Origin: Owenia fusiformis
Lineage: Eukaryota > Annelida > Polychaeta > Sabellida > Oweniidae
Assembly (NCBI GenBank): GCA_903813345.2
Contig: CAIIXF020000001.1
Span: forward strand, 28,695,915-28,759,914
DNA length: 64,000 nucleotides
Direction of reading: 5' to 3'
Shown: piece after piece, positions 14,301 to 26,300 of the stretch
How positions within the stretch are numbered: the first letter of the stretch is position 1
Layout: each line of letters begins with the position of its first letter
Translations under genes and position numbers: made by a program
The notes under the pieces: generated by a model
What the model saw: the letters and a program-made list of their open reading frames with translations, nothing else
The model's database searches: none
What the model was told of the DNA's origin: nothing

Positions 14301-17300
14301 TCTCTTCTTGCATCATAGACACAGACATGATTTTAGATGCGATGTTTATCAGAATTCTGATTTTCATTTGAAAATGCTCTGAGACTGACGTCTTCCTATA
14401 TAACTTGGCGGGAGCGTTCAAAGTACTTTCTTGATCACTAAAAATAAATGCCACTGTCACAGGAACTCTGCATTAAATGTAAATCCATTGAATATTAATC
14501 CGTATGCTTAAAGTTAAGTAAGTTACGAAGATCAGATTCTTTATTACACTTGATACAAATCTATATTGATATTCAAAATCTAAGTAAACCTCTTATTTTG
14601 AAGAACCAACTATTCATCATATTACTCAGATTGGATTAATCAATATTCTCATAGTCTCTCTTGTTTGTATGATTGTTCAGTATAAATCAAACATCTTAAA
14701 CATCTCAAACGTCATATTTTCTCCATTCTTCAGGGTGTATAAACTAACAGTTCTCCAGTGTGGGTTAAGGAAGTAGTTATCAGAAATTTACACAAAACAG
14801 GAAATGAAAAAACATGTGGATATTCGATTTTTTTAAAACTGAATAGAGTTCTGTTTTGCCCATCAATCAGTTTTACTACTACTCATTTACATGACCAGGA
14901 TCACAATGAACATGCTCAGAATGACTCTAAACATCATGTGAGACTTTGTTGTGACTGAAGTTGTGACTGAAAAATGCTTAAAAAGTTTACCTTTAAAAAT
15001 GTCGCCATACAGAATGTTCGGAATTTTTCAAAAAATGTGCCATATATATTGCTCTAAATCATACGAGCTTCGAAATTTTGACAAGTTGATGAAACAAAAA
15101 GTGTGAGCATAAAAAGAAAATGGATTGCTTTCTAAATCAGTTTTCTCATTTTTTTCTATTTCTAGGAATGAATTCAGATTTTCAAAGCTCGTATCATTTC
15201 AAATAATATATTTGGCACACTTTCTGAAAAATGCAATAGATTCTGTTTGGTGACCTTTCCAAAAGTCCAACTTTTAACTGTTTTAGTCACATTTTCTGAG
15301 TCACACTCCTGTGTATATACTTTCTCAGGTATGTATGAACCGAAACTAGGTTCATTTCCCATGTGCCTAAACCAATATTTTATATTTTTATTCACCAATG
15401 TTTCAGAATCAATATATTGTATGAAGAGACATTACGTTATATCTCCAGTATGAACATGTATATGAACCAACACGCCTGTGTATATACTTTCTCCAGTATG
15501 TATGAACAAATATCATGTACATGTACTCCATTGTTTATGAACACACATTTTGTATCAACAAATAATATGTACTTTCTCCAGTGTGTATGAACGCAGATGA
15601 TTTATGTTCTCTAGTTTGTATGAACAAATATTTTGTTTATTCATCAATGTGCATGCATGAACCAACACATTTTAATTTGTATATGGAACCCAATGGTTAA
15701 TTATAAGTACCGTATTTCCAAGTAATATTTTTTTAGAAATGTGTCTGTTTGTGTAATTTAGTCAATAAACGAACTATAATTGTCTGTAATAATAGAGAAA
15801 TTCATAGTGATTTATTGGGCGTTTTGGTAAAGCCTTTGGTTTGTAATGGGAAGATTGTCTTTATCACTAGAACTGTTCTGCATGGGGTCTTTTGCATAGT
15901 GATAAGTTATATACTATTCTAGTATATTTACTACATAGATTTGCAATGTCTAGGTTTTATTCAAGGAACTGGCTCCACTGAGTGTGTATTCAAATGTTGT
16001 GCTTATAAAATGTAGGCTCCTATACTACCTTATGAATGAAAATAAACTCTTCCAAAAGTGATAGGACCTTAGTGCACCCATGCCATCTTAGGTTAGGACC
16101 TTAGGTTGGCATGCCAAAATGTAAAATCTCTATTGGGGCAATAAGGGACATCCATTATTATTCTGACCTACATGCATCATCTAAATCACAAGTTTGTTGC
16201 ATCCATATGAATGAAAAGGGAAATAATAGATTGGAATTAAGAAATTATTTACATATACATGTACATGTGCTGAACAGTGGTACATGTACTATTTAGTGTA
16301 TGTATTTGAAATGTAGAGTACATATTTGCAGTGTTTCCTACCTGAGGAGTATTTTCTTGAGCAGGTGTTTGAGACGTCCACCCTTGTACTACTTGGATGT
16401 GATCATCATCTGCACCATTTTGTGAAGTGGAGGATGTTACATTGCTAATCTACAAAACAATTGCATGAACATTTCTATCATTACCTTTGTTTTCTACATG
16501 TTATCAATGATGGCCTTGTTACCTGGATGAAAATTCATGATGCATAACAATAAACAGTCCATTTGATTTTATCAAATAAAAAAATTTCACCCGGGGTATA
16601 TTCGCGAACCCCTGGTAATACGTGTAATGTGTGACATCATAATGGCAGGCCGTAGTAATGGCGGACCATAATGAATATTCGAAACATTTTGGTGAGTTTT
16701 CATGTTCGAATCGTAATATAGACCTCAGAGCAGGTGTACTATTGTCGAATACACCCCTTAGGGCTAGGCACAAAAGCTTTCGAACCCCTCACTCCCTTCG
16801 GTCGTTTGGGGTACAGAAAACGTACAATAGTACCCCTGCTCTTCGGTCTATATTTCTTAAGTAATGATATATGACTACTTACCCCTTGTTGCTGTTTATA
16901 CTGCTCTACATCTGCCCGGTCTTTCAGTTTCTCCATCTCAGTGAGGCGTTTTTTCAACTCTGCATTCTCATGTTGTAGCAAAGTGACCTATAATATACAT
17001 CAGACAATATCTAACATACAATATCAGAACATGTAACATACATAAAACCATGTAGCATATATTGGACTATTGAACATACAAGTACATACTTGTACAGCAG
17101 ATGATTGAACATACATCAGATCATGTAACATACATAAAACCATGTAGCATACATTGGACTATTGACAAGTACATTCTTGTACAGCAGATGATTGAACATA
17201 CATCAGATCATGTAACACACATAAAACCATGTAGCATATATTGGACTATTGAACATACAAGTACATACTTGTACAGCAGATGATTGAACATACATCAGAT

Positions 17301-20300
17301 CATGTAACATACATAAACCATGTAGCATATATTGGACTATTGAACATACAAGTACATACTTGTACAGCAGACGATTGAACATACATCAGATCATGTAACA
17401 TACATAAAACCATGTAGCATACATTGGACTATTGAACATACAAGTACATACTTGTACAGCAGACGATTGAACATACATCAGATCATGTAACATACATAAA
17501 ACCATGTAGCATACATTGGACTATTGAACATACAAGTACATACTTGTACAGCAGACGATTGAACATACATCAGATCATGTAACATACATAAAACCATGTA
17601 GCATACATTGGACTATTGAACATACAAGTACATACTTGTACAGCAGATGATTGAACATACATCAGATCATGTAACATACATAAAACCATGTAGCATACAT
17701 TGGACTATTGAACATACAAGTACATACTTGTACAGCAGACGATTGAACAGACATCAGATCATGTAACATACATAAAACCATGTAGCATACATTGGACTAT
17801 TGAACATACAAGTACATACTTGTACAGCAGACGATTGAACATACATCAGAGCATACATTGGACTACTGAACATACAAGTACATACTTGTACAGCAGACGA
17901 TTGAGCATACATCAGATCATGTAACATATATCAGAACAGTATCAGAGAATGTAACATACATCAAACCATGTATATGTAAGATACATCAGACATTGTAACA
18001 TTTATCAGAGAATGTAACATACCTGGTAACAGACATGCAATAGACATGCAATATACATCAGACTTTGTGACATACGAGTCATACATTAGACCATTTAACA
18101 TACATAAGACCATGTAACATGCATAAGACCATGTAACATACATTAGACCATGTAACATATATCAGAGAATATAACTACATGTATATTAGTTCATGTAACA
18201 TACATTAAATATACAAGATGTATATATCTTATTGACTCTTTAGATGTCATGATATGACACTATGTATCATATATCACAAAATGTAACATACATATAAAGA
18301 CATGTAATATACATCAGACCATGTAGCATACATTAGATCATTTCAAAAACAGATTATATACATCAGACCATGTAACATAGTACAGTGTATTTAGAAGTAC
18401 AGTACACTATATTTAGACTTACCTTTTTCTGTAGTAAAAGATACTGTTTCTTCATGTCCATATCTTTTGATGATGAGTCCAAGAATTTCTTGTAAGCCAA
18501 ATCAAATGCTTGACCAACTGTTAATGTAATCTCCTCAGCCTTTGAAAACACAGAAGGCAGCTTATTAGAAGGCATTATAGCGAGATACCCCATAGACAAT
18601 ACCAGTACATGTATATTGTATATGTACACCGGATCAGGTTTAGATAAGATAACAACTATGAACAGACCTACATCATTCGTTGTGTATTCATTTCCGATTT
18701 ACTGAAACTTGAGAAAATAATTAAGTGAAAGTCCAAGATTTTCAGTTCATTTTAATTCCTCCAACGATGTCAAAATGAGGATCATAGTGTCTCAGTGTGG
18801 AAACTTAACAGCCACATCTCGCCAGAGGCGTATTAAATATGAAAACCTCTCATCAAAATGGAATGCTACTTTGTTATTTTCTTCAGGTGTGTTATAATAA
18901 TTAATAATGAATTCAATAAATTAACTCATTTTTACGAGCTATTAGGGAAGAGTAACTGTATGAGACAATTAATAAAATATCACAGCTGGCTATATTAATA
19001 AAATATCCTCAGAAAAGTAACTTCTAATTTCAAAAATAATTTTGTATTTTTGTTTATTCATGAAACATTTTAATTATAAACAGATAAATACTGGAGTTAA
19101 ATGTGATTATGTTTTGCCATATGTATTGATTGTAGATAATTATTTATTTTGTAAACTATCAAATTATATCAGATACAACTTTATTTATGCTGAATTATGA
19201 CTTCAAAATTCTAAAATGTGGGAAAACACTGGTTCATAGTGCTGTTACAAATATGTCCAACAAAATCAGAATATTGAGAGAAGATTTTTCTGTGTATTGC
19301 ACTCAGGTACTCATTTGAGATAATAGCATTGCTACTTACACATTTTTCACTGTTAAAGACAAAGCACTGATGGGTGTTGTGTTCTGTATCTTTAGCTATG
19401 AAGGTGAATACACGTTTATCGACCTTGTCATCAGCACAGTAGGAAATTCTGTGTAGTGGATACTGATGTTGAATAATCTGAAAAAAATACATGTATACTT
19501 GGTTAGCTTCAATACACAAGGGTTATGTACTTGGACGTTTTAGATACAGTCTTTATTCCCCAGGTAAATAGATGGTCTTATATTGATGGAGTTTTATTAT
19601 TGAACTATTATATGCCATTTATACTAAGTAGATACAAAGCTAGTAGTTAGAATTCAAAGCATATTTATTTCTATCGTAACACAGAATTATTTTAAAAACA
19701 AAGACCAAAGACTTACTTTAGATTTAGGGTCCTGTACAGTGACGCCATCAGCAGATATAGTGAGCTCAACTTTTGGAGGTTTCTGACCTTCGGCTTTCTT
19801 TAGTTGTTTGTTGAATTTCATTTTACGGATAGCATCTTTAACGACTTCTGTACCTTTTGGTTGGTCCACTTCACAGTGACCCAAAAACTGTGAAAAAATG
19901 AACAGGTTGAAATGAATTCAAACATTGTTTAGACTTTTGGCATTTCATGTTGGTTTAACATGTTTCAACTGATTTATAAGGGTTTCTTTTCTATTATTTT
20001 CAAATGTTTCCCTTTTTACTTTTTCAGTTACAAGTGGTAATAAGGCATTTACATGCAAAATGTCACCACCTACCATTTGTTACAGACACCGAAAGTTGGA
20101 GACTATAACAATATGTCACAGTTTTGAATCAACCCTTTGGCCTTATTTGATCAATAAAGTAATTGCAAAAATTATTGCTTATGTCAATCCCTATTCACCA
20201 ACATTTTCATATTTACTGACGGATCTAGACTGATCAATGACGTCATTCCTTGGCAGACAACCTGCTGAAATTAGATTCTATGGAAGTCAACTCAGGTATT

Positions 20301-23300
20301 TACTGTAAGCAGGTTTGGAATTGAGTACATTTGAAATGTACTGAGTATAGCACATGCATTACAAGTAAAGCAAAACCTGTATATTCGAACACCTGTCTAA
20401 TCCAAAGCTCTCAATGTGAACACTTTTTCTTGGTCCCAAAATTGTTACCTCCCATTTACTTACATGTTTATGAAACCTTGAAATGTGAACATCTGCAAAT
20501 CTGAACACTTTTGACCAGTCAAAGAGGCATTAAGATTAGACAGTTTTACTGTGTATATGAATGACATTTATTAACTTGCTGTAGCTGAACATGCTTCAGA
20601 TTTCCCTTACCTTCACATTGTAGACGATGTGTCCTCGAACCATGGCTTCTGCTGGATGAACCCATTGCTTCCCCACTGAAACATTTGAAATTGAATTATA
20701 TTAGATTACCTTGTTTTTAAGCACTTTAAGGTATGAGATAGCATACATATAATACAAATGGATATACAGTGTACTGATTAAGTAGATGCTTTCACTTTTT
20801 GTTCATTAAAAGAGCATGGCAGGGAAAACATAAATTTTACTCTTTATAAACTCCAAAGTCAATTTATTCATTGAAATTACAGTATAGTAAGACATAATTC
20901 CTGGTCTAATATAAAACTAAAAATAACCTGCTGCATTTAAAATCTGATATTACATTTCTGATATTCAAATACAACCTGGTACCAGACTTTTGAATTATTG
21001 ATTGTCAAAGGCTTCCTTATCTAGGAGCATCATGTCAGTTATCACTTATCAGATTCTAGGCACTCGCCAGGAAATAATATTTGAGTTGTTTAAATAAATA
21101 GTTGAATTTTTCATATTTAAAAAAACAAAATATAAAGATGCAACTCATATTTTACTTGTTACTTTGTTTCTTAGTAATATTTATATTTTCTATGGAAATG
21201 AATCCTATATACAAAAAATGAATAAGAAACGATTGCAGCAGAATTGTCCATGTCATCATTTGGTAAATCATATTTATTCTCCCTATCATCTTATTGTTTT
21301 AACTTGTTATGGGCCACTGACATGAGGGTATTTCAAAAAGTATTTTTCAAACGCAAACAGTATTATTTGCCTATGCCAATTATAATTTCTCATTCCCTAA
21401 AATTTAAATAAAAAGTATGAAAAATATACATGTATGTTTAATATATGATGTATGTTTAAAATATGTTGTTAAACATATTGTTTGCCCCAGAGCTCATTGA
21501 CAAGTGACTCCCCATCTAATTCCCCAATGTAAATGAGATAACTTACTCTTCACTCCAGGCATTTTATACTCTAAAATCATATTGCTGCATTTACAAATAA
21601 AAAAATTAGAAGACTAGGATTGGGGTACACATATCTAAAAAAGTCCTTTCCATCTTTCATTACAGGAATATGTGCCTCAGACTATAGGGGGGGGGGGGAC
21701 AAAACAAGTGCAGTATCAATGGAAATGATTGCATACTCAAACTGTGTTAGTCAATCATGCAACTAATCCACTTTAGTGAGAACATATTCTTGGTTATTTT
21801 GAGTTTATCAAATTAGAGGTCTTTGAGAGATATATGAGGAGAGAAGAAAATTGGACAATGACTCTACAGAGGGATGTGTTAAACAGATACTACATCTCTA
21901 CATGTATAGACAGTTCTGCAATAGAAAATATTCAGAGATGTATCCAACTTATTAGAGGTGCAACTCAGGTTGAGCTAGCCAGGGCTGTCTTGATAAGTAG
22001 ACATAAGTTTGTCTTTTCTATATCATATGAAAGATCAATTTGTGAGTTTGCTATAACTTGAGTTAACTCACAAAACTTGAATTATTGAACGTTATTACAG
22101 TAAAACTGATAAATTTAAGAAATTTCATGAGAGAACAGGAATTGGGGTATCCAGGGAACCAATGATGACGTGATGTGATATCTATCAAATAATTTATTAT
22201 GTATACATTTGTACTCTCTTCCTCGACAAGAAAATATTGATACTCAAACAAGTTTAGATGTACTTTCCCACTGCTGAAAAATGCTAAGTGATATTTAGAT
22301 TTTGTGATTTCAGATCATTTTTTGTTTGAAAGAGATGGAAAAGTGGATCATGTCATAAGGCATAAATAGAGGATATCCTATGATTTATGAGTGATATGAT
22401 TTTTATCCACGAATGGATATGATACGAGCGAGCGTAGTGAGAGAGTGCAGATATCAATATCCATGAGTGGATTAAAATCATATCACGAGTAAATCATAGG
22501 ATGTTCTTTTAATTCCATAGATAAAGTCATCATCAGAATCGTCGGAAATTAAGTGATTTAATTCGAATTTTCCAAACGACCCGGCAATGTTGACACTAAG
22601 CCTCGTTTTGAGTCTAAAGTAGCAAAAATCCATAAACAATCGCATACGACGCCGTATGTCATGGCTAAAAAACCATATGCTATGGTTAAGTGAAAATTTG
22701 TCAAAAATATCATATTTTACCACTGATTCCAAAAATACCGTTTTTATTTTCACATGTTATCCTATGAATATCATGCTAACTATGGAATAAATACTATTTT
22801 GACACTGAAATAAAATTGAACCAAGTCTCTGACATAGTCTTGTGCTTTATCTAAAATTGCCCTTTGTATCCGGTATTCAGAAAAAATACTCCAGACAATT
22901 TTAAACTTCTGTCAAAATAAAGTATTTCCCAAAGTTACTAAAATTCTGGCCATATCCAGCTTCTGATCATCCAGTATTTGTTTTATTATGCACCTCCCAA
23001 TCAAAGTTAAGTGGAGTACTTACTGGAGTACAGGCTTAAACTGTCGTTTAGTTGACATTATTTTGACATTTATTTTATTTTTTTTCAAAACTCAAACGAC
23101 TTCCGGCCAGTTTATTCGCTACACTGGACGAAAATATTTGCCCCGGGAATTTAATTTTTATTTATTCGAGACGTTCTTGCAGAATTATATGTAACTTTTG
23201 AATGATAAGGGTAATTTTGATTGATTAAGTGCATTTTTTTCTTCTATTTTCCGCCAGTTTCAGATGTAAGCTTTAAGTAGTACTCCAGTTATTAAGAAAT

Positions 23301-26300
23301 AAAACTCTGAAGTGGGAATGTTGCAAAAACATTGACAAAAATATCCGACCCTTTTTCTCGAAAGGGTCAGATATTAAAAAAATATCCGGCAGTTTTCAGA
23401 AAAGAGCAGAGTATTGCCAAATTACAAGCAACTAAGAACCAATCAGATTTGAGTATTTTAATGAGGTGCATAATAAAACCTGGTACCAGACTGTTGAATT
23501 ATTGATTGTCAAAGGCTTCCTTATCTAGGAGCATCTTGTCAGCTATCATTTATCAGATTCTAGGCACTCGCCAGGAAATAATATTTGAGTTGTTTAGAAT
23601 AAATAGTTGAATTTTTCATATTTAAAAAATCTAAATTAAAAAGATGCAACTCATATTTTACTTGTTACTTTGTTTCTTAGTAATATTTATATTTTCTATG
23701 GAAATGAATCCTATATACAAAAATGAATAAGAAACGATTGCAGCAGAATTGTCCATGACATGATTTGGTAAATCATATTTATTTTACCTATCATCTTATT
23801 GTTTTAACTTGTTATGAGCCACTGACATGAGGGCATTTCAAAAAGTATTTTTCAAACGCAAACAGTATTATTTGCCTATGCCAATTATAATTTCTCATTC
23901 CCTAAAATCTAAATAATAAAGTACGAAATCAATAAAAATATACATGTATGTTTAATATATGATGTATGTTTAAAACGTGTTGTTAAACATATTGTTTGAC
24001 CTGGAGCTCATTGACAATTGACTCCCCATCTAATTCCCGAATGTAAATGAGATAACTTACTCTTCACTCCAGGCATTTTATACTCTAAAATCAAATTACT
24101 GCATTTACACATAAAAAATCTACGTTTTGCATTCGTTCGACTTCACTTCTTAAAAGAGAACATCGTCTTCACTCTTTCAGTTTACAATGAATCTCTGATC
24201 TCACCGACAAGTGCAGTATCAATGGAAATGATTGCATACTCAAACTGTGTTAGTCAATCATGCAACTAATCCACTTTAGTGAGAACATATTCTTGGTTAT
24301 TTTGAGTTTATCAAATTAGAGGTCTTTGAGAGATATATGAGTAGAGAAGAAAATTGGACAATGACTCCGCAGAGGGATGTGTTAAACAGATACTACATCT
24401 CTACATGTATAGACAGTTCTGCAATAGAAAATATTCAGAGATGTATCCAACTTATTAGAGGTGCAACTCAGGTTGAGCAAGCTAGGGCTGTCTTGATAAG
24501 TAGACATAAGTTTGTCTTTTCTATATTATATGAAAGATCAATTTGTGAGTTTGCTATAACTTGAGTTAACTCACAAAACTTGGATTACTGAACGTTATTA
24601 CAGTAAGACTGGTAAAATTAAGCAATTTCATGAGAGAACAGGAATATTGGGGTATCCAGGGAATCAATGATGACGTGATGTGATATCTATCAAATAACTT
24701 ATTATGTATACATTTGTACTCTGTTCCTTGACTTGAAAATATTGATACTCAAACAAGTTTAGATGTACTTTCCCACTGCTGAAAAATGCTAAGTGATATT
24801 TAGATTTTTGTGATTTCAGATCATTTTTTGTTTGAAAGAGATGGAAAAGTGGGTCATGTCATAAGGCATACTATTTTGACACTGAAATAAAATTGAACCA
24901 AGTGTCTGACGTAGTCTTGTGCTTTATCTAAAATTGCTCTTTGTATCCGGTTTTCCAGAAAAAATACCCCAGACAATTTAAAACTTCTGTGAAAATAAAG
25001 TATCTCCCAAAGTTACTAAAAAAGTCAGTAACACAATGAACCCAGTGTCTGTAAAGCAATACTCAGATCCATCCAAACACATGGTTGCTCAGGTTTTACA
25101 AGAAAACAAATAAAATGAAAATATTTTCTTAAAGATACCAAAAACATGTCAGACTTAAAACAGTAAACAAATAGGATGTTTTGGATATATTATTATCTTT
25201 GATGTAAATAGCATCTCAACAGCTATGACTGATATGGCACATATTTTAACTTTGAACATTTTCATTAATAAAACAATTATACGAGGGTTGTCCCATAAGT
25301 CCTGAACTAATTGTTATAAAACTAAGAAATTTATTATTAAAGGCTGATATTTCAGCGGTGTTATCTATAGGAATTTATTGATCAGTGTAGATAATTTCAA
25401 ATTAAAATATCATGTAACAAAAAAGTTATGAGTGTCCCATCCGTATAGCTATACTTCAGTCTCTAAAGGTACAACATCTTGGAAGATGGCATTTATGTTT
25501 TTGTAACATGTTTATCTTAATAAAGTTTTAAAGTTGAAACACTTCAAGGCTAAGCACTCACTGGTGAGCTCTACTTCTATAAATCAAGAAAATATAGAGT
25601 GCAATTTAATATGTCAATCAATAAAACTAAATTAATGATTAATAAACCAAGTTTTCAGTAGTATCTTATATATATGGCAAGATTTTGATCAACATTACAA
25701 TATGTAGTACATATAAAGCAAAACATGTGAAGATGCCAAGTTTAATCAGTTCAATAAAATGAAGGGTTAATAAACACCAATTAACCCAGAGATACCACAC
25801 CATTTACTATTTGTTATATGATGAAATGACTCATCACATTGTGATTATAATGGGGAGATAGGAGATAATTTTTATGAAATCCCTGATTTTTCCCATTGAT
25901 GACAAAATCCATAATGTGTAGATAGAAAAAAATTGTAGATTGGTCAAGTTTTGAATACATCATATAATAGAAAAGCTCAGATCTCGTATTAAAACAATAA
26001 TACAGCATAGCAAAAAGTACCTAAAACTCTATTTGTATACAGAGACCAGTAGGTAACGGCCCATGTTTTCTTGTGGCAGTATAACAAACTGCACATCTAC
26101 CCCTTTAATACTCATCTCCTCATAGACATGGGATGTTATGTTGTACTGAGAACCCCCCCCTCTCCCCCCTGGATAACACTGAATTGGGGGAGGGGTTCCT
26201 GATTTTTCTTTTTGTACCACGCAATATCCAGTAACTATGCCTGCCTGCAACCTTATACAAACCACTCATTAAATAAATAGTTTTGAAACAAACAATATTT

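Larger units (their letters stand above)
18540..20610. other. GULP introns, little structure
   Basis: Apart from the PTB exons listed, these introns are AT-rich. About 20370-20560 holds a copy of a small repeat (CAAAACCTGTATATTCGAACACC ... GTTTTACTGTGTAT, abridged) that recurs near 32945 and 51840. Confidence 0.5.
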
